Of a stretch of DNA of 64,000 nucleotides, positions 16,645-25,715 are shown piece after piece. A program made the translations under genes and the position numbers. Positions within the stretch are counted from its first letter, which is position 1. Each line of letters opens with the position of its first letter. The notes under the pieces were generated by a model. The model ran no database searches. It had not been told where the DNA came from and saw nothing but the letters and a program-made list of their open reading frames with translations. Origin of the DNA: JALZUE01 sp051251725 (lineage in GTDB: Bacteria > Pseudomonadota > Gammaproteobacteria > Enterobacterales > Alteromonadaceae); assembly GCA_051251725.1 (NCBI GenBank), contig JBPOFN010000007.1, positions 62,001-126,000 of the forward strand, in the 5' to 3' direction.

Positions 16645-18333
16645 ATGTTTAAAAAATTATTATTATTAAAAAATAAATTGTTGATTATTTGTACCCTGCC
16701 ATTATTAGTTATTTCTGCCGTGCTTTCTTGGGGAACATTGCATGAATTAACCGCTTTTAAAAATGAACAAATTTCACATGAACGAAATAATTTGTTAACA
16801 CAGAAAAAAAATGAGATGAAATCGTTGGTGTTATTAGCTTTGTCATCGATGGCTGACATTCTTGCCAAACCAGCCTCGCAAGAACGAGATGACGCGGTGA
16901 TCAAAATGTTAAACCAGCTGAACTATGGTGATGAAACTTACTTTTTTATCAATAGTTACGACATGATCTCAATTGCTAATGGTCGTAAAGGTTTTTATGA
17001 GCCGCGGCCATTAAATTTTACTCGTTCCAGTCCTAATGAAAAACATCCGTTAGAATTGATGGTGGATAAGGCGAAAGAAGGTGGTGGTTTTATACATTAT
17101 ACCGCTTATAAAAAACATACACGTGAGCGGCAATTTGACAAAATGGCCTATACACAAAATATTCCAGGTTCTAACTGGCTTATTGGTACCGGTTATTTTA
17201 TTGATGATATTGAAGAAGCTGTCGCGCGTAAAGTCGATAATTTTGATATGACACTAACGCGTATTATTACCACCACAGGTATTGCGACGATAGTGGTTTT
17301 GATGTTGTCATTGGTGCTTTGTTTTGTCTCAATTATGAAAGCTTTAAGACCATTTAATAATATGAATGAAGCTTTGTATAACATTGCGCATGGTGAAGGG
17401 GATTTAACTCATAAACTGAGTGTTGAAACTGATGATGAAGTTGGCCGCTGCGCTAAGTCATTTAATGATTTCTCTGAAAAAATTAGGCAGATTGTTTTAA
17501 CTGTGACAAAAGAAGCTCAAGGGATCAATGACGCGACTATGCTACTTGATAAAGCTTCACAATCGAGCCAAAACTTGGTTCATGAGCAAAGGGTAAAAAC
17601 AGAATACTTATCTCAGGTTATCTATGAAATGGTGACCACAGCCCAAGAGATCACTAATAATGGCAATCATGCCGCAGAGGCGGCAAACGAGGCGAGCGAA
17701 GAAGCGATAAAAACATCTGAGTCGCTAATGTTAGCGGTTAATAAACTTCAAGAATTGAATGACGATATTAATAAATCTTCTGATGCGATGAATAAATTAG
17801 AACTTGAAACCGACGCTATTGGTAGTGTCTTGGAGGTTATTCAACAAATAGCCGAGCAAACCAATCTACTTGCCTTAAATGCGGCCATAGAAGCTGCTCG
17901 TGCTGGCGAGCAAGGGCGAGGTTTTGCAGTAGTTGCTGATGAGGTAAGAACATTAGCAAGCCGGACGCAAAGTAGTACTGAAGAAATAAGAGCAATGATC
18001 AATCGCTTACAAGCTGGTGCTCAAAATGCGGTGTCTGCAATGGCGGTTAGTCAGGCGTCAAGTTTGCAAGCTAAAGAGGTTGCCGTCGCCTCTAATGAGT
18101 CTTTAGAAAAAGTAAATAAAGCAATTGCAGTGATTAACGAAGTCAATTCAGTTGTTGCGACTGCAGCTAAAGAGCAAACAGATGTGACTGAAGATCTTAA
18201 TAATAATTTACATGGCTTGTGTGAATTGACAACGAATACCGAGCAGGAAATGAAGCTTGTTGCACAAACGAGTGAAGAACTAAAATCGAATGTTATGGCA
18301 TTAAATAAAGAGATGTCGAGCTTCACGGTTTAG
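16645..18333 (+). CDS. Methyl-accepting chemotaxis protein with single Cache domain
   Basis: This 562-residue chemoreceptor has a membrane segment at about residues 10-32, a periplasmic sCache_2-type ligand domain (about 35-190, with ETYFFINSYD and WLIGTGYFIDDIEEA), a second membrane segment (about 200-222), a HAMP domain, and a long cytoplasmic signalling hairpin. The hairpin tip EQTNLLALNAAIEAARAGE is intact, so it should bind CheA/CheW. I chose the ATG at 16645, preceded by GGGAAT; an in-frame TTG eight codons upstream is less likely. The ligand is unknown, though sCache_2 receptors often sense small organic acids. Confidence 0.92.
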   Translation: MFKKLLLLKNKLLIICTLPLLVISAVLSWGTLHELTAFKNEQISHERNNLLTQKKNEMKSLVLLALSSMADILAKPASQERDDAVIKMLNQLNYGDETYFFINSYDMISIANGRKGFYEPRPLNFTRSSPNEKHPLELMVDKAKEGGGFIHYTAYKKHTRERQFDKMAYTQNIPGSNWLIGTGYFIDDIEEAVARKVDNFDMTLTRIITTTGIATIVVLMLSLVLCFVSIMKALRPFNNMNEALYNIAHGEGDLTHKLSVETDDEVGRCAKSFNDFSEKIRQIVLTVTKEAQGINDATMLLDKASQSSQNLVHEQRVKTEYLSQVIYEMVTTAQEITNNGNHAAEAANEASEEAIKTSESLMLAVNKLQELNDDINKSSDAMNKLELETDAIGSVLEVIQQIAEQTNLLALNAAIEAARAGEQGRGFAVVADEVRTLASRTQSSTEEIRAMINRLQAGAQNAVSAMAVSQASSLQAKEVAVASNESLEKVNKAIAVINEVNSVVATAAKEQTDVTEDLNNNLHGLCELTTNTEQEMKLVAQTSEELKSNVMALNKEMSSFTV

Positions 18334-18447
18334 CTTGACTTTTTCTTAGCGTTACACTTTTTGATCGTTTTAATAAATAGGTGGATACCATTGCATTGCA
18401 AGTCAGTAGTATTAGTGCTTGAAAGTTAAAATAGTAGCGTAAATATC

Positions 18448-18475
18448 AAAAAGCCCGCAGATGAGCGGGCTTTTT
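18448..18475. terminator. Bidirectional rho-independent terminator
   Basis: AAAAAGCCCGC pairs with GCGGGCTTTTT around a six-base loop. It lies between the convergent chemoreceptor (+) and slyD (-) genes and can serve both. Confidence 0.88.
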
Positions 18476-18584
18476 GTTTAAGAACAGAACAACCTTATCA
18501 GAATATTGTCTTAATCATTGCTCAACTTTATATACGCGAAGTTAAGTCTATTAGCCAACTAATTGAACAGCTCTTGGCGCAAAT

Positions 18585-19073
18585 TTAATGATTATGACCG
18601 CAACCGCCTTCACCATGAACGTGGCCATGGGCAAGCTCGTCTTCAGTGGCGTCACGTACTTCTAAAACTTCAACATCAAACACTAAATCAAGACCTGATA
18701 ATGGGTGATTACCGTCAACAGTTACGGCATCTTCGCTGATATCAACAATGATCACTGTTTGCTCACCGTGATCGGTTTCAGCGCGAAATTGTGTGCCTAC
18801 TTCTAACTCTTCTAGATCACCAAACATCTCTTTTGGTACTTGCTGAACAAAGCTGTCATTACGTTGGCCATAAGCGTCATCCGCAGGAACTTGAGCTTCA
18901 AATTTATCACCTGCTTGATGACCTTTTAGAGCACTTTCTAAACCTGGAATTAAATAACCGCTGCCGTAAATAACTGATAAAGGTGCATGATCATATGAAC
19001 TATCAATTAAGGTGCCGTCACTGTCTGAAACAGCGTAATGGATAACCGCGACTTTGTTTTCTTCTATTTTCAT
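18585..19073 (-). CDS. slyD: FKBP-type peptidyl-prolyl isomerase SlyD
   Basis: This 162-residue cytoplasmic protein folds proline-containing chains and can carry nickel. The FKBP core with its inserted chaperone flap is seen in PLSVIYGSGYLIPGLESAL and in ANDAYGQ-like PADDAYGQRND. The stretch EDELAHGHVHGEGGCGHNH at the C-terminus is the metal-binding tail, with five His and one Cys, shorter than the tail of E. coli SlyD. The start has a clean AGGAA before it on the minus strand. The terminator at 18448-18475 lies downstream. Confidence 0.88.
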   Translation of the reverse strand: MKIEENKVAVIHYAVSDSDGTLIDSSYDHAPLSVIYGSGYLIPGLESALKGHQAGDKFEAQVPADDAYGQRNDSFVQQVPKEMFGDLEELEVGTQFRAETDHGEQTVIIVDISEDAVTVDGNHPLSGLDLVFDVEVLEVRDATEDELAHGHVHGEGGCGHNH

Positions 19074-19105
19074 GCTTTCCTCGTAATATTTATTGTTGAG
19101 CTTAT

Positions 19106-20077
19106 TTATTCGGTAACTGTGTATGGCAAGCTAGCGATTGTTAATTGAGATTGCCCATCGTGTTTAATTCTTAAAACAGTGTCTTTAGCGATATCGCTAC
19201 TTAATATCGCTTGAATAGCGACAGTTCCGTTGTCATCTTTATAGCTAGTGATTATATCACCAGCTTTGCGCCAATTATCGCCTAATTGCATTTCAATAAT
19301 GTTACCGGCTTCAATTTCTACACTTGCACTGCCAGTGAGATGATACATGGCACGTTTGTTTTTACCTAAATACTTCATACGGGCAACGGTTTCTTGTCCT
19401 AAATAACAGCCTTTAGTAAAACTTATGCCATGAATCGCTTGTAAGTTAAACATTTGCGGTACGTATTGGTCAATAGCCTGCTCAGTTAAGGCAGGGAAAC
19501 CTTCTGCAATCTCTAATAGTTGCCATACTTGGCTTTGATAAATAGGGAGGCTGGAAGTGTTAATGAGCTTTGCTGCGCTTACGGTTGGTGCGATAAAAAG
19601 AAAATGCTCCATTTGGCCCGCAAGATAAACTACTTGGGCATCACCTTTGGTGACGATAGGATTTAAACTATCTGGAATTTGCTCAAAGTATTGTTGGATA
19701 ATACCGGCGGCTTCTTTCCCAGCAATGATGTAGTATGATAAATGATCGGTTGTTGTGATCGCTACTTTGGCAAAAACCCCAAACTTTTTTAGCTCAGCAT
19801 GTGAAGCGGTGAGGGTACTTTTCGGTTGAAATAATAAGTGGTTATTCTGGTAGTTGAAAAGTCTAAAAACAGAAAATACTTTTCCTTTGGCGTTACAGTG
19901 TGCGCCGGTTAATAACTTTGCTTCTGATAACTTATCTACATCGCAAGTAACTTGCCCTTGTAAATATTTACTTTGGTCTTCGCCGCTTAAAGAAATTGCA
20001 CTGTAATTATCAAGAGAGATCGCAAAAGCATTGGGTAAAGAAGTGAGGGATGGAAGTTGTAATTCAGTTGTTGTCAT
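19106..20077 (-). CDS. ygfZ: tRNA-modifying/iron-sulfur repair protein YgfZ
   Basis: This 323-residue folate-binding protein of the GcvT family helps maintain certain iron-sulfur enzymes such as MiaB. The family signature KGCYLGQE, with its redox-active Cys, is intact near residue 225, followed by TVARMKYLGKNKR. I chose the ATG giving MTTTEL; an in-frame TTG three codons upstream is less likely. It is divergent from sdhE, the same neighbourhood as in E. coli (ygfZ beside sdhE and ygfX). Confidence 0.88.
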   Translation of the reverse strand: MTTTELQLPSLTSLPNAFAISLDNYSAISLSGEDQSKYLQGQVTCDVDKLSEAKLLTGAHCNAKGKVFSVFRLFNYQNNHLLFQPKSTLTASHAELKKFGVFAKVAITTTDHLSYYIIAGKEAAGIIQQYFEQIPDSLNPIVTKGDAQVVYLAGQMEHFLFIAPTVSAAKLINTSSLPIYQSQVWQLLEIAEGFPALTEQAIDQYVPQMFNLQAIHGISFTKGCYLGQETVARMKYLGKNKRAMYHLTGSASVEIEAGNIIEMQLGDNWRKAGDIITSYKDDNGTVAIQAILSSDIAKDTVLRIKHDGQSQLTIASLPYTVTE

Positions 20078-20282
20078 TTTTATCAAATAGCAATAATCAT
20101 AGATGTTATAGATTTAAGGTCATTTGTAAAAAATACAAGCTTTTAGTGCGTTTTTATTTACTAAATTGTTACAATGGCGTGATATTTTACTGTGCTATGA
20201 GCTGTTGGCTTAAATTAAGTCGTTATTGTTAAAGCAATCATTAATCGGTTTATTACTTTTAGAATTAATTTTAAGGTTACTC

Positions 20283-20534
20283 ATGTCGTTAACAAATAAT
20301 AAAGCTAAGCTTAGATGGGCGTGTCGTCGCGGAATGTTAGAATTAGATGTGCTACTTCTACCTTTTGTTGATGAAGCTTATGATCAATTAACACCAGAGC
20401 AAAAAATTATTTTTGAACGTTTATTAGAAGGGGATGACCCTGATTTGTTTGCTTGGTTTATGGGGCATCAAGAATGCAAGGATGTGGATCTCAATGCAAT
20501 GGTCAAACTTATACTTAGTAGAGTCAAAGTATAA
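20283..20534 (+). CDS. sdhE: FAD assembly factor SdhE
   Basis: This 83-residue protein (YgfY/SdhE) helps attach FAD covalently to succinate dehydrogenase and fumarate reductase. The signature RGMLE is at residues 16-20 (in WACRRGMLELDVLL), and the rest is the short helical SdhE domain ending LILSRVKV. The ATG at 20283 follows TAAGGT and gives the usual family length; the longer open frame upstream is not needed. It overlaps the start of ygfX. Confidence 0.92.
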   Translation: MSLTNNKAKLRWACRRGMLELDVLLLPFVDEAYDQLTPEQKIIFERLLEGDDPDLFAWFMGHQECKDVDLNAMVKLILSRVKV

Positions 20535-21111
20535 ACTTACCTTAATTCCATCAAAGCTTAAGCTATGCTGCCTAATAGCAGAAAGTGCTTTATTAATCGT
20601 ATTCGCCTATTTAATTAGCGGATTGTTTTTTAACTATTATACCGGCACTTTTCATTTAGCTATCGCTCCTGAATTATTAAATCTAACCGCCTTTCGCGAG
20701 CTCTCGCGGATTAATTTTTTCTTGTTCTTACTGTTAATTTACTGCGCTTGTGCCGTTAGCTATTTTTGTTATGTCAAAAAAAAGCTAACTATGCATTTGT
20801 CACCTATCGATGAATTATTTGATGATAAGGTTGCAAATAAAACAAATGTTGAATTGTCGGTCGATGGTTATCTTTATTTGGGTGTCATTAATCAGTGGCG
20901 ATTAACCACCGCTTGTCGGATTGGGTATTTGGGCTGCTATTTATTTGTTGAAAAAATAGATCCGTTAACGCAGCAAGCTTATTCGCCATGCCAGCGGCAA
21001 CGGTTATTTGTCTTTAAAGACAATTTACAACAGCGAGACTACGCCCGATTGAAACGCATTATTCGAAAAATAAACCGGCTAAAGAGCATTGCGCCTAAGC
21101 AGGCTTTTTAG
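20494..21111 (+). CDS. ygfX: YgfX-like inner-membrane protein
   Basis: This 205-residue protein has two membrane segments near its N-terminus (about residues 25-48 and 68-90) and a soluble C-terminal part. The tail, RQRLFVFKDNLQQRDYARLK, matches the end of YgfX/CptA, and it follows sdhE as in E. coli. It overlaps sdhE by 41 bases if the ATG at 20494 is used; an ATG at 20482 is an alternative. It is longer than E. coli YgfX (135 residues). In E. coli the pair has been proposed as a toxin-antitoxin but SdhE's main role is flavinylation; the role of YgfX remains unsettled. Confidence 0.7.
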   Translation: MQWSNLYLVESKYKLTLIPSKLKLCCLIAESALLIVFAYLISGLFFNYYTGTFHLAIAPELLNLTAFRELSRINFFLFLLLIYCACAVSYFCYVKKKLTMHLSPIDELFDDKVANKTNVELSVDGYLYLGVINQWRLTTACRIGYLGCYLFVEKIDPLTQQAYSPCQRQRLFVFKDNLQQRDYARLKRIIRKINRLKSIAPKQAF

Positions 21112-21125
21112 CGGTGATTTTACGG

Positions 21126-22751
21126 TTATAAACTTAACGGGTTAATTTCAGGTTGGTTTTTATTTAAGCTCTTGGGTGATAATATCGTGATACTGGTCTT
21201 TTCATTTAGATCAGGGTAATCAAGCGTGTAGTGTAAGCCTCTACTTTCTTTGCGACTTAATGCTGAATGGATAATGAGTTCAGCCACTTGTACTAAGTTT
21301 CTAAGCTCTAATAAATTATTACTGACGCGGAAGTTCTGATAATACTCGTCAATTTCACGTTGTAATAATTCAACCCGGTGTAAAGCCCGTTGTAAGCGTT
21401 TATTGGTGCGAACAATGCCAACATAATCCCACATAAATAAACGTAACTCATGCCAGTTATGTTGAATAATAACTTCTTCATCAGAGTCGATAACGCGGCT
21501 TTCATCCCAGGTCGGTAATTTAACGTATTTTTGTTTTAAATCTAAAGTCTCAATAATATGCTCAGCAGCCGACTTGGCAAAAACTAAACATTCTAATAAT
21601 GAGTTACTGGCTAAGCGATTAGCGCCATGCAAGCCGGTATAAGAGACTTCACCAATAGCATAAAGGTTATTGATATCGGTTTGGCCGTTAAGATCTATCA
21701 TGACACCACCACAGGTATAATGTGCCGCCGGTACAATTGGCAAAGGCTCTTTGGTCATATCAATGCCCAAAGATTTAGTTTTTTCGTAAATATTAGGAAA
21801 GTGCTGTTTAATAAATTCTGCCGATTTATGGGTAATATCTAAATACATGCAGTCAGCACCTAAGCGCTTCATTTCATAATCTATCGCCCGCGCAACCACA
21901 TCACGTGGCGCAAGTTCTGCGCGTTCATCAAATTCAGGCATAAAACGGCTGCCATCCGGACGACGTAATATCGCGCCTTCACCCCGCAAAGCTTCGGTTA
22001 ATAAAAATGTCCGGGCTTGTGGATGAAATAAACAAGTTGGATGAAATTGATTAAATTCCATATTGGCAACTCGGCAGCCTGCGCGCCATGCCATAGCAAT
22101 CCCATCACCACTGGCAATGTCTGGATTAGAGGTATATTGATATACTTTACTAGAGCCGCCAGTTGCTAAAATAGTTTTTTTAGCGTGAATACTTTCTACT
22201 TTTTCAGAGTTACGATTCCAAATATAAGCGCCGATACATGCGTTAGTACTTGTTTCAGTGATCAAATCAATAGCGTTGTAGCGCTCAAATAAACGAATAC
22301 GGCGATGTTGTTTAACTCTGTCAACTAACGTAGTTTGAATTGATTGGCCGGTAGCATCTGCAGCATGTAGAATTCGGCGATGACTATGACCGCCTTCTCG
22401 GGTTAAATGGTATTTGGTTTCGCCATTATCACTATCTTCTTGATCAAAGTCGACGCCTTGATCAATTAACCACTCCATACAAGCTTTAGCATTTTCGGCA
22501 GTAAAGCGCACCACACTCTCTTCACATAGGCCCGCGCCAGCAATTAATGTATCGTTAACATGAAAATCAATACTGTCTTTTTCATCGAATACGGCCGCAA
22601 CCCCGCCTTGAGCATAATAAGTAGAACCTTCATTTACGGGTCCTTTACTTAACACCACCACATCGGCATGTTTGGCTAATTTTAAGGCTAAAGTTAATCC
22701 AGCTGCGCCGCTGCCAATAATTAATACATCGCAATTGTGTTGTTGTTTCAT
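21126..22751 (-). CDS. nadB: L-aspartate oxidase
   Basis: This 541-residue FAD enzyme oxidises L-aspartate to iminoaspartate, the first step of de novo NAD synthesis. The FAD-binding motif GSGAAGLTLALKLA begins at residue 13, the active-site stretch GGHSHRRILHAADATG and the flavin-binding ANRLASNSLLE are intact, and the length equals E. coli NadB. It is divergent from rpoE, as in E. coli, with 202 bases between them. It ends only 14 bases from the convergent ygfX, with no terminator between. NadA is not in the window. Confidence 0.95.
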   Translation of the reverse strand: MKQQHNCDVLIIGSGAAGLTLALKLAKHADVVVLSKGPVNEGSTYYAQGGVAAVFDEKDSIDFHVNDTLIAGAGLCEESVVRFTAENAKACMEWLIDQGVDFDQEDSDNGETKYHLTREGGHSHRRILHAADATGQSIQTTLVDRVKQHRRIRLFERYNAIDLITETSTNACIGAYIWNRNSEKVESIHAKKTILATGGSSKVYQYTSNPDIASGDGIAMAWRAGCRVANMEFNQFHPTCLFHPQARTFLLTEALRGEGAILRRPDGSRFMPEFDERAELAPRDVVARAIDYEMKRLGADCMYLDITHKSAEFIKQHFPNIYEKTKSLGIDMTKEPLPIVPAAHYTCGGVMIDLNGQTDINNLYAIGEVSYTGLHGANRLASNSLLECLVFAKSAAEHIIETLDLKQKYVKLPTWDESRVIDSDEEVIIQHNWHELRLFMWDYVGIVRTNKRLQRALHRVELLQREIDEYYQNFRVSNNLLELRNLVQVAELIIHSALSRKESRGLHYTLDYPDLNEKTSITILSPKSLNKNQPEINPLSL

Positions 22752-22862
22752 AAAAGAGATAAGTTAAGGTATTATAAGTAAAATAATTTTAACGTTTATT
22801 ACGCGTTTAGAATAGTATTTCAGTGATTTGATCATCAATTTAATAAAAATCAAATTTTTTAA

Positions 22863-22889
22863 GAACTTTTTGTAACAACTGTAGTCTTA
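22863..22889 (+). promoter_or_regulatory. Putative sigma-E promoter of rpoE
   Basis: GAACTT (22863-22868) and TCTTA (22885-22889) are 16 bases apart, which fits the sigma-E pattern (GGAACTT, 15-16 bases, TCTAA/TCTGA) with one or two mismatches. It lies 64 bases upstream of rpoE on the correct strand, so the sigma factor would activate its own operon, as in E. coli. Confidence 0.65.
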
Positions 22890-22953
22890 CTTGTTGTGTT
22901 CGTAATGAGCCGAATACCGAAAGTGTAGTAGTTGTTTAGGAGATTAGGCTCAA

Positions 22954-23532
22954 ATGAGCGAACAAAAGGCCGATCAGGTTCTGGTCGAACGTGTACAGCA
23001 AGGAGATAAAAACGCATTTAATTTATTAGTCACTAAATACCAACAACGAGTTGCCAATTTAGTGAGTCGGTATATTAAAAATCACAGCGATGTTTCAGAT
23101 GTTGTACAAGAAGCTTTTATAAAAGCTTATCGTGCATTACCTAACTTCCGCGGCGACAGTGCGTTTTATACTTGGTTATTTAGAATTGCGGTTAATTGCG
23201 CTAAGAATCATTTGGTGGCAGGTAATCGTAAGTTAAGTAATTCAGATCTTGATGTTGAAGATGCAGAGAATTATGATGGTGGCGAGGCATTACGCGTTAA
23301 TGCGTCACCTGAAAGGCTGTTATTAACACAAGAAATTAAAGCTGTAATATTTAGAACCATTGAAAAGTTACCAGAAGATTTGCGAACTGCAATTAACTTA
23401 AGGGAACTTGATGGTTTAAGTTATGAAGAAATTGCTGAGATTATGGAGTGTCCTGTTGGGACCGTACGTTCGCGTATTTTCCGTGCTCGAGATGCCATTG
23501 ATAAACAAATTAAACCATTGTTGCAACATTAA
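22954..23532 (+). CDS. rpoE: RNA polymerase sigma-E factor
   Basis: This 192-residue ECF sigma factor directs the envelope-stress response. Region 2 is seen in SDVVQEAFIKAYRALPNFRG and FYTWLFRIAVNCAKN; region 4 in YEEIAEIMECPVGTVRSRIFRARDA-like sequence at the C-terminus. Length and sequence match E. coli RpoE (191). It is the first gene of rpoE-rseA-rseB-rseC and is preceded by a putative sigma-E promoter. Confidence 0.96.
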   Translation: MSEQKADQVLVERVQQGDKNAFNLLVTKYQQRVANLVSRYIKNHSDVSDVVQEAFIKAYRALPNFRGDSAFYTWLFRIAVNCAKNHLVAGNRKLSNSDLDVEDAENYDGGEALRVNASPERLLLTQEIKAVIFRTIEKLPEDLRTAINLRELDGLSYEEIAEIMECPVGTVRSRIFRARDAIDKQIKPLLQH

Positions 23533-23591
23533 TGTACTAAAATATAAGTATATTAGCTTTAAAATTTTAGATTGCTATTTAAGGTAGTTAT

Positions 23592-24206
23592 ATGACAGAA
23601 AGTAAATTTGAGACAGTATCTGGTTTGGTTGATAATTTTCAATCAACGCAAGACGATGTAATCGAAGTCTCTAAAAATGAACAAATGTCTGAAACTTGGA
23701 GCCGATATCATTTGATCGGAGACGTTTTACGTGATGAAGCCCCTGCACAAATTGATCTAAATTTATCAATAAATATCGCCTCTGCCATTGCCGCAGAACC
23801 AACCGTGTTAGCACCACAGCGTAAAACTGCGGGTCAAAAAATAAAAGCCACGGTGATTAAATTAGTCAAACCATTTGGTCAAATTGCTATTGCCGCTTCA
23901 GCAGCCACCTTAATGATTGTTGGTGTGCAGCAAAATGTTGCTCAAAATGAACTTATTATGCCAACCGAAGTTGTTCAAACGATTCCTGTTTTTGGTACTG
24001 CCCAGCCGGTTAGTTTAAATGTTGGCAAACAAGTACAAACTTCGCAAGAAGCGAAAAAACAAGCATATATTGAACAACAACGTCGTTTTCAGGCCTTGTT
24101 AGCAGACCATCATCAGCAGCTGAAATTAAAGCAAATTAATAGCCAAGCTAAAGTTGATAAACCAGAAACAACAGAAGCAATAGAGGAACAAAATAGTACT
24201 CAATGA
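23592..24206 (+). CDS. rseA: Anti-sigma-E factor RseA
   Basis: This 204-residue single-pass membrane protein holds sigma-E inactive until envelope stress triggers its proteolysis. The cytoplasmic domain (about residues 1-90) contains the sigma-binding stretch SETWSRYHLIGDVLRDE; one membrane segment lies at about residues 96-114; and the periplasmic tail is Gln-rich. It starts 59 bases after rpoE and overlaps rseB by four bases (ATGA), suggesting coupled translation. Confidence 0.92.
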   Translation: MTESKFETVSGLVDNFQSTQDDVIEVSKNEQMSETWSRYHLIGDVLRDEAPAQIDLNLSINIASAIAAEPTVLAPQRKTAGQKIKATVIKLVKPFGQIAIAASAATLMIVGVQQNVAQNELIMPTEVVQTIPVFGTAQPVSLNVGKQVQTSQEAKKQAYIEQQRRFQALLADHHQQLKLKQINSQAKVDKPETTEAIEEQNSTQ

Positions 24207-25156
24207 GATTATTAACTTTACTTACATTGCTGTTGACCAGTTGTCTGTCAGCAGCAGTGGAAAATGATCAAGCCTTCAAACTGCTTGAAAATTTATCTAA
24301 ATCCCTTCGTCAATCAAATTTCACCACTACCTTTGTTGTCGTTAAAAATAACAACTCAGAACCCTATCATTGGGCGCACGGTATTAATGATGCTGGTGAT
24401 GAACTAGAAGTGTTGTCAGTATTAAATGATGCCCATCGAGATATTGTTCGTAAAAATGATATTGTCAGTTATTTAGAATCAGGGATTTCACCTTATTCGG
24501 TTTCAAGTCATTATATTACCAGCCCGATCCCCGAAATATTTTCAGGTGATACCCAAAAGTTGACGGAAAACTATGATCTTGTCTCTGTCGGTAGAAGCCG
24601 GATACTTGGACGTGTTGCCGATACCATTCGAATTGTATCCAAAGATCCGCATCGTTATGGTCATCGTTTATGGCTTGATCAAGAGTCAGGTTTGTTGCTT
24701 AAACTTGCGATTATTGGTAATCAAGGGCAAGTACTAGAGCAAATTCAAGTGATGCATTTAGAGCTTGAAGAAAAAATAAATCCTTCATTACAACAAATTG
24801 AAAATGCTGAATTTCCACAAGTGATTGAAGCACCTGAAATGTTTAATAACCAAAGCCATCAATGGCAGGTTACATGGATCCCTAAAGGTTTCAGTCAAAT
24901 AAATGCTAATAGCCACCGCATTATTCATACGAAACAGCCAGCTGAATTTAAAATGTTCAGTGATGGTTTAGTTGATGTATCTGTTTATGTCAGTCCATCA
25001 GAAGATCAAAATCGATTATCGGGTTTTGCTCAAGAAGGAGCAACGTTAGCTTATAATCATGTTTTAAATGGTCTGGAAGTGAGCGTCGTTGGTAAAATAC
25101 CACCAGCAACCGCTAAAGCAATAGCCAACTCGGTAAGTTTTTCTACAGCGCCATGA
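24203..25156 (+). CDS. rseB: Sigma-E factor regulatory protein RseB
   Basis: This 317-residue periplasmic protein binds RseA and shields it from the DegS protease until mislocalised outer-membrane components displace it. It aligns along its length with E. coli RseB, including the segments YDLVSVGRSRILGRVAD and FKMFSDGLVDVSVYV. The short N-terminal signal contains LTSC at residues 11-14, which fits a lipobox, so it may be lipid-anchored, unlike the soluble E. coli protein; ordinary signal cleavage after SAA is the alternative. It overlaps rseA and rseC by four bases each. Confidence 0.9.
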   Translation: MRLLTLLTLLLTSCLSAAVENDQAFKLLENLSKSLRQSNFTTTFVVVKNNNSEPYHWAHGINDAGDELEVLSVLNDAHRDIVRKNDIVSYLESGISPYSVSSHYITSPIPEIFSGDTQKLTENYDLVSVGRSRILGRVADTIRIVSKDPHRYGHRLWLDQESGLLLKLAIIGNQGQVLEQIQVMHLELEEKINPSLQQIENAEFPQVIEAPEMFNNQSHQWQVTWIPKGFSQINANSHRIIHTKQPAEFKMFSDGLVDVSVYVSPSEDQNRLSGFAQEGATLAYNHVLNGLEVSVVGKIPPATAKAIANSVSFSTAP

Positions 25157-25629
25157 TCGAAGAAAAAGCACAAGTTGTCGCCATTAAAGGTGATGACGTC
25201 ATCGTTGAAAGCTTAGTTAAATCAAGTTGTAGTTCCTGCCATCAAGTTGATAGTTGCGGTAGTGGCCAAGTCGCAAAAGCCATTCCGCATCGAAAACTGA
25301 CTTTAAAATTAGCATCAAACGGAACGTTAAATATTGGTGATACTTTAATTTTAGGCATCCCCGAAAATAAATTATTACATAGTGCTTGGCAGGTCTACTT
25401 TTTACCGCTGTTTGGTCTGATTTTATTCGCTTTTTTGGGACAATATTTTTCAACACTTTGGCAGCTCGAACATGAAATTATCACCATACTTGGCAGTTTA
25501 ATCGGTGGTTATATTGGTTTTACGATTGCACAGCGACTACAAAGTAATTTAGCAGTTAAAGCAAATTTAACCCCACTTATTCTAAGAAAACATCTTGAAA
25601 CGATTAATATCGTTGAAAAAGGGACTTGA
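25153..25629 (+). CDS. rseC: SoxR-reducing/sigma-E operon protein RseC
   Basis: This 158-residue inner-membrane protein has an N-terminal domain with the Cys motif SSCSSCHQVDSC, typical of RseC/MucC, and two membrane segments (about residues 75-97 and 103-125). In E. coli RseC helps reduce the SoxR iron-sulfur cluster, with a minor influence on sigma-E. It closes the rpoE operon and precedes lepA by 86 bases. Confidence 0.9.
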   Translation: MIEEKAQVVAIKGDDVIVESLVKSSCSSCHQVDSCGSGQVAKAIPHRKLTLKLASNGTLNIGDTLILGIPENKLLHSAWQVYFLPLFGLILFAFLGQYFSTLWQLEHEIITILGSLIGGYIGFTIAQRLQSNLAVKANLTPLILRKHLETINIVEKGT

Positions 25630-25715
25630 ATACAACTAAAGATAGCCCCCGAGGCGGAAATTAGCTAAAATCTGGGCATATAATTTTTTGCCCGTAACTT
25701 GTTAATTTTTCCTCT

